64,000 nucleotides of DNA. It comes from Halochromatium glycolicum. GTDB taxonomy: Bacteria > Pseudomonadota > Gammaproteobacteria > Chromatiales > Chromatiaceae. Shown here one piece after another: positions 48,277 to 57,072 of this stretch. The notes below the pieces were generated by a model, which was not told the DNA's origin, made no database searches, and worked only from the letters and a program-made list of their open reading frames with translations. Location: positions 1 to 64,000 of the forward strand of contig NZ_NRSJ01000019.1 in NCBI RefSeq assembly GCF_016584085.1, given 5' to 3'. How positions within the stretch are numbered: position 1 is the stretch's first letter; each line of letters opens with the position of its first letter. A program made the translations under genes and the position numbers.

Positions 48277-49650
48277 ATGTCTCCGCAAACCGCACTCTTG
48301 CTCGCGTTGCTGCTGGCCAGCCTCGGCTTCGTCGCCGGCTATCGCCGGGCCTGGTCCGTGGCCGGCAGCCGCAAGCCGCTGCATTCGCTGCCGCGCGATC
48401 ACGGCCTCTGGGTGCTGCTGTGCATGCTGCTGCCGGCATTGGCGTTCACCGTCCTCGGCCTGGCGGTCGAGGGTCCGCTGATCGATTGGCTGCTCTACCA
48501 GGGCCTGCCCGAATCGCTGCGCGAGAGCGAGGAGCGCTCGCTGCTGTTGTCGCGGCTCGGCAACATCGCCGCCGGCGGTCAGGTCTTCGGTGATGTGAGC
48601 GCGGCCGAACAGGCCGCGGCCGATCGGCTGAGCGCGATGCATCGCTGGTCGGACTGGCTCATCGGCGGCGGTGCGATCGCGCTGGCGTTCGGTGGTGGGC
48701 TGTTCGCGCTGCCGCGGATCAATCATCGCTTCCGCGCCCGCAATCGCAGTGAGCGGATCATCCTCGCCCTGCTGCTGCTGGCTTCGACCATCGCGATCCT
48801 GACCACCGCCGGCGTGGTCTTCTCGCTGCTGTCGGAGGCGCTGCGCTTCTTCGCCGCGGTGAATCCGCTCGACTTCTTCTTCGGCCTCAAATGGAGCCCG
48901 CAGACCGCGATCCGGGCCGGACAGGTCGGCGCCGAGGGGGCCTTCGGCGTGGTGCCGGTGCTGCTTGGCACCCTGTTGATCGCGTCGATCGCGCTGCTGG
49001 TGGCGGTGCCGATCGGGCTGCTGTCGGCCATCTGGATGGTCGAGTTCGCACCCTCAAGGATACGCTCGACCGCCAAGCCGATCATCGAGGTGCTGGCCGG
49101 TGTGCCGACCGTCGTCTACGGCTTCTTCGCCGCGGTGACGGTCGGCCCGGCGATCAGCGATCTCGGGCAGGCGCTCGGCCTCGAGGTCAGCTCGGAGTCG
49201 GCGCTCGCGGCCGGTAGTGTGATGGGGATCATGATCATCCCGTACATGAGTTCGCTGGCCGACGACGTGATCGCGTCGGTCCCGCAGAGGCTGCGCGACG
49301 GCGCGATGATGCTCGGCGCGACCCAGGGCGAGACCCTGTTCCGGGTGGTGCTGCCGGCGGCGCTGCCTGGGCTGCTCAGCGCCGTGGTGCTCTCGGCCAG
49401 CCGCGCCCTCGGCGAGACGATGATCGTCGTGATGGCGGCCGGACTGTTCGCCAATCTGACCCTGAACCCGCTCGAGAGCGTGACCACGGTGACGGTGCAG
49501 ATCACGACTGCGCTCACCGGTGATCAGCCGTTCGACAGCCCGACCACCCTGTCGGCCTTTGCGCTCGGGCTGACCCTGTTCTTTATCACCCTGGCCCTGA
49601 ATCTGTTCGCGCTCCGCGTGATGGAGCGCTGGCGGGAGCGTTATGACTGA
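48277..49650 (+). CDS. pstC: Phosphate ABC transporter permease PstC
   Basis: Inner-membrane permease of the high-affinity phosphate importer. The 457-residue form starts at MSPQTALLLALL; the frame is open upstream to 48085, but those residues look non-coding. This is the long PstC type: an N-terminal membrane segment and a periplasmic part before the usual six-helix permease. The EAA loop LRDGAMMLGATQGETLFRVVLPAALPGLLSAVVLSASRALGETM is typical, and LGTLLIASIALLVAVPIGLLSAI marks the permease start. Overlaps pstA by 8 bp (ATGACTGA). No pstS gene is adjacent in the window. Confidence 0.93.
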   Translation: MSPQTALLLALLLASLGFVAGYRRAWSVAGSRKPLHSLPRDHGLWVLLCMLLPALAFTVLGLAVEGPLIDWLLYQGLPESLRESEERSLLLSRLGNIAAGGQVFGDVSAAEQAAADRLSAMHRWSDWLIGGGAIALAFGGGLFALPRINHRFRARNRSERIILALLLLASTIAILTTAGVVFSLLSEALRFFAAVNPLDFFFGLKWSPQTAIRAGQVGAEGAFGVVPVLLGTLLIASIALLVAVPIGLLSAIWMVEFAPSRIRSTAKPIIEVLAGVPTVVYGFFAAVTVGPAISDLGQALGLEVSSESALAAGSVMGIMIIPYMSSLADDVIASVPQRLRDGAMMLGATQGETLFRVVLPAALPGLLSAVVLSASRALGETMIVVMAAGLFANLTLNPLESVTTVTVQITTALTGDQPFDSPTTLSAFALGLTLFFITLALNLFALRVMERWRERYD

Positions 49651-50947
49651 ATCCGCACCAAACAGCACGGGCAGCGTCTATCTGTCCAAGCGTTTCACAC
49701 GGCGCCTGCGGCGCCGGCGCGGCCGTGAGCATCTGCTACGTGCGGCCGGTGTCGGCGCGGTCATGATCGCGATCGGCATGCTGGCGGTGCTGTTCACGAG
49801 CATCGTTCTCCAGGGCGACAGCGCCTTCCTGCAGACGCGGATCGCACTCGAGGTCGACTTCGATCTCGAAACGCTCGGTGTCGACAGCGCCGAGCGCGAG
49901 GCGCTCGAGGACGGGAGCTACCGGACGCTCCTGCACCAGGCCCTCTACGACCGCTTCGGCCGGCCCGAGGCGCGCGCCGCGCGGGATCAGCTGACCGCGA
50001 TGGTCAGCGATGAGGCCGTCTATCGGCTGCGCGACCGCGTGCTGAACGATCCGAATCTGATCGGGCAAACGCAGCGGATCTGGATGCCGGCGGCGAGCGA
50101 GGTGGACCTGATCGCCAAGGGCGTGGTGCCACGCGATCTGCCCGAGGCGGACCGGCTGGTCTCGGATCGGGTACTCGGCTGGATGGGCCAGCTGCGCGAG
50201 GCCGGAGACCTGAAGACCGTCTTCAACACCGACTTCTTCATCCGCACCGACAGCCGCGAGCCCGAGGTGGCCGGCATCCGCGGCGCGATCGTCGGCTCGG
50301 CGCTGATGCTGTTGGTGACCTTGGTGACCGCGCTGCCGGTCGGACTCGCCGCCGCGGTCTATCTCGAGGAGTTCGCGCCCAAGAATCGCTGGACCGAGCT
50401 CATCGACGTCAATATCCGCAACCTGGCCGCGGTGCCGTCGATCCTGTTCGGCCTGCTGGGCCTGGCCGTGTTCGTGCGGCTGTTCGGGATGCCGCGCTCG
50501 ACCCCGCTGGTCGGCGGCCTGGTGCTCGCGCTGCTGGTGCTGCCGACCATCATCATCGCCGCGCGGGCCGCGATCCAGGCGGTGCCGCCGTCGTTGCGCG
50601 AGGCGGCGCAGGAACTCGGCGCCTCACGCATGCAGACCACCTTCCTGACCGTACTGCCGAATGCGCTGCCGGGCATCCTCACCGGGACCATTATCAGTAT
50701 GGCTGAGGCGCTCGGCGAGACCGCGCCGTTGCTGATGATCGGCATGGTCGCCTTCATCGCCGAGATGCCTACTGATTTCAATGATCCGGCCGCGCCGCTG
50801 CCGGTGCTGGTCTACCTCTGGTCGACCAGTCCCGAGCGCGGCTTCTTCGAGAAGACGGCCGCGGCCATCCTGGTGCTGCTGGCCTTCCTGCTCGTGATGA
50901 ATGCGCTTGCCGTGTGGCTGCGCATGCGTACCCAAAAACGAGGTTGA
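49643..50947 (+). CDS. pstA: Phosphate ABC transporter permease PstA (long, DUF3333-type)
   Basis: 434 residues. The first about 150 residues form the N-terminal DUF3333-type extension with one helix (VMIAIGMLAVLFTSIVLQGDSAF). The permease proper follows, with IVGSALMLLVTLVTALPVGLAAAVYLEEF and the coupling loop LREAAQELGASRMQTTFLTVLPNALPGILTGTIISMAEALGETAPLL. It pairs with PstC in the inner membrane. In most genomes pstB follows immediately; here an insert of about 3 kb intervenes, and the last codons (LRMRTQ.RG-stop) are repeated just before pstB at 53911-53944. Confidence 0.94.
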   Translation: MTESAPNSTGSVYLSKRFTRRLRRRRGREHLLRAAGVGAVMIAIGMLAVLFTSIVLQGDSAFLQTRIALEVDFDLETLGVDSAEREALEDGSYRTLLHQALYDRFGRPEARAARDQLTAMVSDEAVYRLRDRVLNDPNLIGQTQRIWMPAASEVDLIAKGVVPRDLPEADRLVSDRVLGWMGQLREAGDLKTVFNTDFFIRTDSREPEVAGIRGAIVGSALMLLVTLVTALPVGLAAAVYLEEFAPKNRWTELIDVNIRNLAAVPSILFGLLGLAVFVRLFGMPRSTPLVGGLVLALLVLPTIIIAARAAIQAVPPSLREAAQELGASRMQTTFLTVLPNALPGILTGTIISMAEALGETAPLLMIGMVAFIAEMPTDFNDPAAPLPVLVYLWSTSPERGFFEKTAAAILVLLAFLLVMNALAVWLRMRTQKRG

Positions 50948-50996
50948 TTCGATGCCCAAGGCCGGCGTGCAAAGCGAGATGATCAGCCCGTGGCCG

Positions 50997-51384
50997 CTAG
51001 AGCAGCGGCGTGAGCAGCCAGCGCATATCGCGGGTGGGCGCAAAGTACGCGCTGGCAATGTGGATGCGATCTCGGGCTGAAGTGATGGCGAGGAAGAAGA
51101 AACGCTCGGCATTGGTGGTGCCGAGCGAGGGCGAGCAGGTCATGATGCCGGCTGCCTCCGCGGTAGGCAGCGGAGGGTCAGAGTAGGCCGTAATGGCGTC
51201 GTCGATGAGCAGATCACCGGTCGCTTCGGCCCAGTTGGTCGAGAAGGCGACCTGAAGCCGCATCGCCGCTGGGCCCTCGATGCGCACGTTGGTATCACGC
51301 CATGCATCTGGATTGCGCCCGTCGCCCTGCCAGGGATCGGCGAGACCGAAGCCACCGGTGAAAGGGTAATCCTCATTGATCGGG
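50997..51384 (-). pseudogene. Internal fragment of a phospholipase D/cardiolipin synthase gene
   Basis: About 128 codons read FTGGFGLADPWQGDGRNPDA, then WRDTNVRIEGPAAMRLQVAFSTNW, then FFLAITSARDRIHIASAYFAPT. This order matches the region between the two HKD motifs of cardiolipin synthase B-like PLD proteins, including the entry into the second catalytic domain. Neither HKD motif is present. The frame ends abruptly at LLTPLL-stop on the pstA side, and on the other side it runs into the 3' end of the second DUF1523 gene. It is gene debris at the left edge of the pst insert. Confidence 0.75.
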
Positions 51385-51759
51385 CGCGACCCGGCATTCC
51401 TCTGGAGCGTCGATCGAGACGGCGTTAGGGAACATATTGAGCCAGGGGATGCGCAGGCCATACCCGTTGATCTCCACCGACTGCTTTGAACAGGCCTGGC
51501 TGACGCGGCGCGCGATGGACTGTAATCGGGCGGAGTCGAACTTGAAATAGGGCGGGGTAAAGCCAGCATCCGAGTTCTTGAAGATCAAGGTATCCGTAGT
51601 GCCAGCCTCGACCGTTTCGATCCGGTATTGGACGTCACGCCCGTCCCCTGTGGCGCCGGTAATCTGGACGTCCCAGGATTTCGGTCCCCAACGGAGATAA
51701 AGAAAACCAACGACAACGACGAGCACGATGACAATCCCGAGCTTGATATTATTGTTCAT
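51373..51759 (-). CDS. DUF1523-like membrane-anchored protein, copy 2
   Basis: 128 residues from MNNNIKLGIVIVLVVVVGFL. Same architecture as the copy at 42790-43227: one N-terminal helix, then a periplasmic domain with PPYFKFDSARLQ and YGLRIPWLNMFPNA. Identity to copy 1 is very high through IDAPE.CR.AP, after which this copy stops. The following DNA is the PLD fragment, so its last residues are likely fixed by a recombination junction near 51375-51384. Located in the pst insert with DUF1328 and CsbD genes. Likely functional because the conserved domain is complete. Confidence 0.82.
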   Translation of the reverse strand: MNNNIKLGIVIVLVVVVGFLYLRWGPKSWDVQITGATGDGRDVQYRIETVEAGTTDTLIFKNSDAGFTPPYFKFDSARLQSIARRVSQACSKQSVEINGYGLRIPWLNMFPNAVSIDAPEECRVAPDQ

Positions 51760-51847
51760 GATATCTGACTCCTGAGTATCTCTTGTGGATCGAATGGCAA
51801 GAGGGTCGGTACTGCGGTTCGCTCTCAATCGAACGAGAGCGAAATGG

Positions 51848-52012
51848 TCATAGCGTGGGGCGTCGGCCGCGGATAAAGAAGATCACCGCTAGCACCAGAC
51901 CGACGATAAACAGCAGCCAAGCGATATTTGTGGCTGCGCCGGCGATACCGGAAAAGCCGAGGAGACCGGCGACGATTGCGACAATTAGGAAGGTTAGGGC
52001 CCACTGGAACAT
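51848..52012 (-). CDS. DUF1328-family small membrane protein (YtjA-like)
   Basis: 54 residues, [20 protein letters not shown] followed by [20 protein letters not shown] and a basic tail IRGRRPTL. Both length and the [12 protein letters not shown] signature fit DUF1328. Two membrane helices, inner membrane. GAGGAC lies nine bases before the ATG. The upstream part of the longer open frame is not coding. Often associated with general stress response; function unknown. Lies 88 bp upstream of DUF1523 copy 2 on the same strand. Confidence 0.9.
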   Translation of the reverse strand: MFQWALTFLIVAIVAGLLGFSGIAGAATNIAWLLFIVGLVLAVIFFIRGRRPTL

Positions 52013-52427
52013 GATGAAAGTCCTCACGAGTCGTTTTTCCGCCCGCCCTAATGAACCGTCTTGGGCAATGCCCAGATATTTGGGGCGGCGGCAAGTTGGT
52101 GTACTTGTAGTCCAAAGCAAGGTCTGTGCCAATGCGCACCTTTGGTTTGAAGGCGATTGGCCGTAAGCTTAGTGTCGGATGGCGAGACGGGTTTTGGTTC
52201 AAATAACCCGGAATGGTGGTCGACTGGTGCCATTGCACCACCAACGGCTCGTAGCGCCGCATCGCCGGGCTGGAGCTTGTGACGGCCATCCGAGCGGTCG
52301 ATCGCTTAATCCTTCGAGCACGCCCCCGAGAAGCCCTCGGTGAGGCCTATGTTGGCATGGTATCTGCTCGAATGGTCAGAGCAGGTGTGTACCTGTTATT
52401 CGATGACCTAACCGATTGGGAGGCGAT
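52013..52427. other. Divergent intergenic region between DUF1328 and CsbD genes
   Basis: 415 bases without a supported gene. A short hairpin TGGTGCCATTGCACCA occurs near 52224-52239. The GGGAGG ribosome site for the CsbD gene is at its right end. Promoters in both directions are expected, but I cannot place them. Confidence 0.4.
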
Positions 52428-52616
52428 ATGAATTGGGAACAGATTCGTGGCAATTGGGATCAGGCCAAAGGCACGCTGAAGGAGCAGTGGAGCAAACTGA
52501 CTGATGATGATCTCGCCATGATTGACGGTCAGCGCGATAAGCTGATAGGACGACTGCAGGAGCTGTATGGAATCTCAAAGGAAGAGGCGAATGAACGGGT
52601 CGACAAGTCCGAGTAG
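52428..52616 (+). CDS. CsbD-family stress protein
   Basis: 62 residues, MNWEQIRGNWDQAKGTLKEQ and so on to KEEANERVDKSE. The NWDQAKGTLKEQWSKLTDDDL segment and the GRLQELYGISKEEANE ending are diagnostic of CsbD-like proteins. GGGAGG precedes the start by four bases. Small soluble protein induced by general stress in several bacteria; biochemical role unknown. A 72-bp palindrome follows the stop. Confidence 0.93.
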   Translation: MNWEQIRGNWDQAKGTLKEQWSKLTDDDLAMIDGQRDKLIGRLQELYGISKEEANERVDKSE

Positions 52617-52630
52617 GTCGAATCATGGAA

Positions 52631-52702
52631 GCGCAGCACTGTAGATCGCAGTCCATAGTGCTGGGATCGCACTAGCGCCCTGTTGTGGCGCTGGTGCTGC
52701 GC
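52631..52702 (+). terminator. Nested palindrome after csbD, possible terminator
   Basis: Outer arms GCGCAGCAC and GTGCTGCGC match perfectly; an inner pair AGCGCC/GGCGCT forms a second stem. CTTTT follows ten bases later. May terminate csbD transcription or be an isolated palindromic repeat. Confidence 0.45.
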
Positions 52703-52793
52703 TGCCTGACTTTTCGTGCCGACTAAGACGAGGGCGATGCAAGCTGACCATGGGTCCTAGGGCGCCTCTGCAACGACGGATAGGGTTCTTATA

Positions 52794-53852
52794 ATGCGCG
52801 GCAGCGAGGCGATCGGCGCCGACAGGTCTTGTAGTTTTGCGCGCATCCTATTGCTCGCGGTGACCCTGGGTGGGTTGATCCTTGCCATATCCCTGCTGAT
52901 CGCGGCCAAGGACGTTGTACTGCTGGCGATGCTTGCGGTGCTCTTTGCCGTCATGCTCGACGGCGGTGTGCGTTTCCTACGCACCTATCTACCGATAGCC
53001 CGCTGGGGCGCGCTGCTGCTGCTTTGGCTAGCGCTCATGGCGCTGGTGGCTAGTGGCAGTCTGCTGTTGGCGCCGCAGGTCATGACGGATATGGAAGCGT
53101 TGAGAGAGCGCATTCCTCAGGCATTGGCCCAGCTTGACAACACGCTGCAACGAATCGATTGGGGCCATGAGGCAGTGGACCAGCTATCCGCGCTCCAGGA
53201 ATCGGGGACCTTGCATCAGACGGCGCGGCGGTTTTTGGGCTTCTTCTCGTCCGTGCTCGGCGCTGTGACCGGTACCTTGGTGATGATCGTGCTCGGGTTA
53301 TTCATTGCGAGCGAGCCGCGGGTCTATGAGCAGGGGGCGTTGCGGTTGTTGTTGCCGCGTTGGCGGGCGCGCGCGGCGGATGTCTTCGAAGCGATCGGGC
53401 GGGCGTTGCGCTGGTGGCTGTTGGGGCGTTTCGTGTCGATGGCCGTGGTGTTCGTGCTGACTTGGATCGGGCTGCTGCTCCTTGGATTGCCCCTAGCCTT
53501 TCTGCTGGCGCTGATCGCTGGCCTCTTGTCGTTCGTTCCCACATTCGGCCCATTGCTATCCGCGGTGCCCGCGATCCTGGTGGGGCTCTCCACCGGCCCT
53601 GAGCAAGCGCTCTGGGTGGCATTCCTCTACCTCGGTATCCAACTCGTGGAGAGCTATGGAGTCACCCCTTTCATCGAGCGCCGCGCCGTGCGGCTACCGC
53701 CCGCAGTGCTGCTGATCTTCCAACTCGTGATGGGCGTGTTGGCGGGTGCGCTTGGGGTGCTGCTTGCTACGCCCGTGCTGGTGGTGCTGATGGTGCTCAC
53801 CTCGATGTTGTATCTCGAAGACAGGCTCGGTGAGGCTGTCGAGCTTCCATGA
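52794..53852 (+). CDS. AI-2E family transporter (PerM-like)
   Basis: 352 residues. Eight hydrophobic segments in the order typical for the family: two near the N-terminus (ILLLAVTLGGLILAISLLIA and LLAMLAVLFAVMLDGGV), a soluble insert with amphipathic helices (105-160), then a membrane block with ALIAGLLSFVPTFGPLLSAVPAILVGLSTGP, the family signature, and LATPVLVVLMVL near the end. The family includes putative exporters of autoinducer-2 and Na+/H+ antiporters; the substrate is not deducible. It is the last gene of the segment inserted between pstA and pstB. Confidence 0.92.
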   Translation: MRGSEAIGADRSCSFARILLLAVTLGGLILAISLLIAAKDVVLLAMLAVLFAVMLDGGVRFLRTYLPIARWGALLLLWLALMALVASGSLLLAPQVMTDMEALRERIPQALAQLDNTLQRIDWGHEAVDQLSALQESGTLHQTARRFLGFFSSVLGAVTGTLVMIVLGLFIASEPRVYEQGALRLLLPRWRARAADVFEAIGRALRWWLLGRFVSMAVVFVLTWIGLLLLGLPLAFLLALIAGLLSFVPTFGPLLSAVPAILVGLSTGPEQALWVAFLYLGIQLVESYGVTPFIERRAVRLPPAVLLIFQLVMGVLAGALGVLLATPVLVVLMVLTSMLYLEDRLGEAVELP

Positions 53853-53910
53853 CGGAGGCGCAGGGGAGGCGCCGGCCAGCCTTTCTGTCCCTGACCACTG
53901 CGACCGGCAT

Positions 53911-53944
53911 CCGGCTACGGATGCGTACCCAGCAACGAGGTTGA
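53911..53944 (+). repeat. Duplicated pstA 3' tail directly before pstB
   Basis: The bases translate in frame as [15 protein letters not shown] and match the genuine pstA ending (WLRMRTQKRG-stop, 50914-50947) including the four-base gap to the next ATG. It marks the right border of the insert that separates pstA and pstB. Confidence 0.8.
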
Positions 53945-53948
53945 ACCG

Positions 53949-54737
53949 ATGACTGATATGCGAGGGCCGCGACCGATGAGCAAGGCCAAGATGCAAGCAG
54001 ATGCGGTCGATGTCTTCTACGGCGAGTCCCGCGCGATCCGTGACGTCTCGCTGGAGATCAATGACCGTGAGGTGCTGGCGCTGATGGGGCCGTCCGGCTG
54101 CGGCAAGAGCACCTTCTTGCGCTGCCTGAACCGAATGAACGATCACATCGGCGAGGCCCGGATCGAGGGGCGGATCACGCTCGACGACCGCGACATCTAC
54201 GATCCCGAGATCGATCCGGTCCAGATCCGGGCGCGGGTCGGGATGGTCGCCCAGGTGCCCAACCCCTTTCCGAAGCCGATCTTCGACAATGTCGCCTTCG
54301 GCCCGCGCCTGCACGGGCTGCACGATTCCCGCGACGAGCTGACCGAGCTGGTCGAGGGCAGCCTCAGCCGCGCCGGGCTCTGGGAGGAGGTCAAGGACTT
54401 GCTGCACCAGCCCGGCACCAGCCTGTCGGGCGGCCAGCAGCAGCGCCTCTGCATCGCCCGCGCGATCGCCAACCAGCCCGATGTGCTGCTGATGGACGAG
54501 CCGGTCTCGTCGCTGGACCCAAAGTCCGCGGCGGTGATCGAGGAGCTGATCGGCGAGCTTGCCGAGCGTTACGCGATCGTGCTGGTGACCCACAGCATGG
54601 AGCAGGCCAAGCGGATCGCCGACCGCACCGCCTTCTTCTACCTCGGCGATCTGGTCGAGGTCGCCGAGACCCATGCGCTGTTCGACAATCCTCAAGAGGA
54701 GCGCACCCAGCGCTACTTGGGCGGCCTGTTCGGCTAG
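53949..54737 (+). CDS. pstB: Phosphate ABC transporter ATP-binding protein PstB
   Basis: 262 residues, cytosolic ATPase of the PstSCAB importer. Walker [11 protein letters not shown]-loop [21 protein letters not shown] (diagnostic for PstB), ABC signature LSGGQQQR, Walker [14 protein letters not shown] and the H-loop His in [10 protein letters not shown] are all in place. Annotated start 53949; MSKAKMQAD nine codons later is an alternative. It is 3 kb away from pstA although the local start context still looks like a pstA-pstB junction. No phoU follows; the next gene is convergent. Confidence 0.96.
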   Translation: MTDMRGPRPMSKAKMQADAVDVFYGESRAIRDVSLEINDREVLALMGPSGCGKSTFLRCLNRMNDHIGEARIEGRITLDDRDIYDPEIDPVQIRARVGMVAQVPNPFPKPIFDNVAFGPRLHGLHDSRDELTELVEGSLSRAGLWEEVKDLLHQPGTSLSGGQQQRLCIARAIANQPDVLLMDEPVSSLDPKSAAVIEELIGELAERYAIVLVTHSMEQAKRIADRTAFFYLGDLVEVAETHALFDNPQEERTQRYLGGLFG

Positions 54738-54786
54738 GGTTCTTGATGCGCATACGGTTGCCGCTTCCAGCCCTGCGAGGCCGTGA

Positions 54787-55662
54787 TCATTCCGTGGCGG
54801 GCGGCTTGCGCTTCGCGACAAGCCGAGAGGCGCCGGTCCCGGCCATCGCGGCCCAGAGTGGCAGCAGCCCGAAGAGACCGGCGTAGCCGTGCCAGAGGGT
54901 GAGGCCCAATCCGGTCAGCAGTGCTAGGCCCTGGCCGGCGCGAACACGGCGAGACGACAACGGCTCGTCGGTGTCATCGGTATGGCTCTGGATCTGACCG
55001 GCGGCGCGGATGACCGTTGCGAAGAGTGCAGCGATCAAGAGGCCCGCGAGCAGGGCGACCGGCGCCAGCGCGCGCGCCAAGAGCGAGTCGGACAGCGGCG
55101 CGTCGGTGAAGCTCAGCAGCAGGACACCGACCAGCGCAGCGCCGCCTGCGAGCAGCAGACGGCGGATGTCGGGGCGGCCGAGCAGCCCGTCGATCAACAG
55201 CGCCGCGACGGCCAACGCCAGATAGATCGGGTTGGCCTCGTAGCCCAGCCAGAGCCCCAGGCCCAGCACACCGACGGTGTCCGGCAAGGTCGCGGCGAGG
55301 CCGGTCGTGCGGTTCACGACCCTGAGCGCGAGCAGGATCAGGAACAGCGCCGCGAGATCGGGCAGGGGCAGCCAGCCCAGCCCGGCTGCGGCCAACGCCG
55401 GCAGGGTGAAGCCGGCGGCGACGAAGGCGGCCAGCTCGGCGTCCGGATCGAGCTCGCGTGCCAGCGCCCAGGCCAGGAAGAAGGCGAGGGCGGCCAGCGC
55501 AGACCAACCGATTGCCGCCAGCCAGCCCTGGCCGGCGAGGGCAGCGATGAGTGTGCCGCTGATCAAGATGACGAGGGTGAGCGCGCCGATCCAACGATTG
55601 GTTGGATGGTCCAGATCGATGGGCCGCGCGAGACCGGAGACCTGTCGTAGTTCCATGTTCAA
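54787..55662 (-). CDS. Polytopic membrane protein, unknown function
   Basis: 291 residues with about eight predicted helices (for example LTLVILISGTLIAALAG, LAALAFFLAWALA, LAALFLILLALRVV, LALAVAALLIDGLL, LLLAGGAALVGVLLLSF). Ala/Leu/Gly-rich, with no charged motif inside the membrane that would identify a family. GAGGGG precedes the start. It follows the flavin reductase gene by 6 bp, so both belong to one transcript. It may be a membrane partner of that reductase; this is conjecture. Confidence 0.75.
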   Translation of the reverse strand: MNMELRQVSGLARPIDLDHPTNRWIGALTLVILISGTLIAALAGQGWLAAIGWSALAALAFFLAWALARELDPDAELAAFVAAGFTLPALAAAGLGWLPLPDLAALFLILLALRVVNRTTGLAATLPDTVGVLGLGLWLGYEANPIYLALAVAALLIDGLLGRPDIRRLLLAGGAALVGVLLLSFTDAPLSDSLLARALAPVALLAGLLIAALFATVIRAAGQIQSHTDDTDEPLSSRRVRAGQGLALLTGLGLTLWHGYAGLFGLLPLWAAMAGTGASRLVAKRKPPATE

Positions 55663-55668
55663 TACCCC

Positions 55669-56334
55669 TCAGCGCTCGTAGACCAGCTGCTCGGGATGGA
55701 TGCCGAGGCTCAGCAGGTGGTCGTTGACTGATGCGACGAAGGCGTCCGGCCCACAGACGTAGAAGTAGCCGGAATGGTCGCCGATCTCGGCCTGCAGGAA
55801 GGTGGCGTCGATATGGCGTCCTTCTTGGGCGGCCTGGTGCTCGCGCGTGAAGGTCAGGACGCAGTCGTCGCCGAGATAATGCTTGAGCTCCTTCTCGCAG
55901 ATGACGTCCTGCTCGCCCTTGTTGCTGAGCAGGAGCCGGTGACCGTCGAGCCGGTTGTCGGTCGCGAGCTGGCGCAGGATCGCAAGGAAGGGCGTCACCC
56001 CGGTGCCGGCGCCAATGAAGGTGCCGGGGCCTTGGTAAGTGATGGTGCCGAACGGGTCGCTGAGCGTGAGCGTCGCGCCCGGTTCCAGTTCATGCAGGGC
56101 GACGGTGACGGCATCATCCTCGTCGTAACGCTTGATCGAGAATTCCAGCACCTGATCCTTGGTCCGGGAGGTCGGGGTGAACGGGCGGCCTTGGTCGCGC
56201 CAATCGTCACTGTCGATTGCGACCTCGATCCCCTGGCCGGGCTGCCAGGCGAGCCCCTGGGGGCGCGTCAGGATCAGGCGCTGGACATCATGGGTGACGA
56301 ACTCGCGCATCAATAGGGTTGCATCGTAGGACAT
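55669..56334 (-). CDS. Ferredoxin/flavodoxin-NADP reductase-family flavoprotein
   Basis: 221 residues. The FAD-binding barrel contains RPFTPTS (the RxYS/T-x-S motif) at about 50-56. The nucleotide domain has GAGTGVTPFLAIL at about 108-120, LLLSNKGEQDVICEKEL and the terminal CGPDAFVASVNDHL, followed by a short C-terminus ending LVYER. It should transfer electrons between NAD(P)H and a small redox partner or a membrane chain. No iron-sulfur ligand set is present. The gene is upstream of a polytopic membrane gene (6 bp gap). Confidence 0.88.
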   Translation of the reverse strand: MSYDATLLMREFVTHDVQRLILTRPQGLAWQPGQGIEVAIDSDDWRDQGRPFTPTSRTKDQVLEFSIKRYDEDDAVTVALHELEPGATLTLSDPFGTITYQGPGTFIGAGTGVTPFLAILRQLATDNRLDGHRLLLSNKGEQDVICEKELKHYLGDDCVLTFTREHQAAQEGRHIDATFLQAEIGDHSGYFYVCGPDAFVASVNDHLLSLGIHPEQLVYER

Positions 56335-56377
56335 CGGTGGTTCCTCCGGGGTTTGGGTAGACTGACTGAAGCCGGTT

Positions 56378-56490
56378 GAGTTGAGCTGGCTGGAGTTGAG
56401 CCGTTTGGGAGTTGAGCCGTTTGGGAGTTGAACTGGCTGGAGTTGAGCCGATTGGAATTGAACTGGCGGAGTTGAGCCGATTGGATTGAA
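56378..56490 (+). repeat. Tandem array of about 16-bp units, intergenic
   Basis: Around seven imperfect units of GAGTTGAGCCGTTTGG, with variants AACTGGCTGG and GCCGATTGG. It occupies most of the gap upstream of the flavin reductase gene. Confidence 0.8.
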
Positions 56491-56562
56491 TGGCTTGTTG
56501 ATCGGGGCTCGGTGAACCGCCTTGCGCGCGTTGCGGGCGCCGTTTGCCGCGGGGCGCGATGC

Positions 56563-56913
56563 TCAGACCCAGCGGGCAGCCAGATGCTGGGTGATACCTG
56601 GCAGATTCACGATCAGCAGCGCCTCGGCACTCATCCGAGCGATGCCGATCAAGACCCCGAGCCTGGCGAGCAGCGGCCAGATGCGCCGACCTGGATAGAC
56701 CCCCGCTGCGCGCCAGATCGCCCCGAAGATGAAGACAAACCAGATCAGCGAGGCCAGATAGAGGCCCCAGAGCAACGGCTGAGCGCCGGCGCCGGCAACT
56801 GCATAGGTCGCCAACAAGAGCGCAACGAAGCTCATGTTACCGCCGACCCCGAGGACCCAGTAGGTCAGCCACAGGGGCAGGCGCCCGAGCCAGGCGGTGC
56901 GGAACCAGTTCAT
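56563..56913 (-). CDS. Small membrane protein, unknown function
   Basis: 116 residues from MNWFRTAWLGRLP, with GAGGAGAG upstream; a longer start at 57009 adds unlikely residues. Three to four hydrophobic segments: LPLWLTYWVLGVGGNMSFVALL, PLLWGLYLASLIWFVFIFGAIW and LLARLGVLIGIARMSAEALLIV. Arrangement W.TYW..GV.G is reminiscent of small inner-membrane proteins near exporters, but I cannot name a family. Same strand as the CaCA antiporter upstream of it. Confidence 0.7.
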   Translation of the reverse strand: MNWFRTAWLGRLPLWLTYWVLGVGGNMSFVALLLATYAVAGAGAQPLLWGLYLASLIWFVFIFGAIWRAAGVYPGRRIWPLLARLGVLIGIARMSAEALLIVNLPGITQHLAARWV

Positions 56914-57072
56914 CCGGTCTCTCTCCTCGGCGCCCTGCAGCGCCATGGTCTGAACAGCTTGGGTCTCGCGTCTTGGGGCCACTGGGGCCGCTAGAGCCAT
57001 TGGGGCCAAGAGCGTACAGCAGATTCCGTGCCTGGCCGCATCGGCGCTGAGGGGGCTCGATGCAGCACGGAG

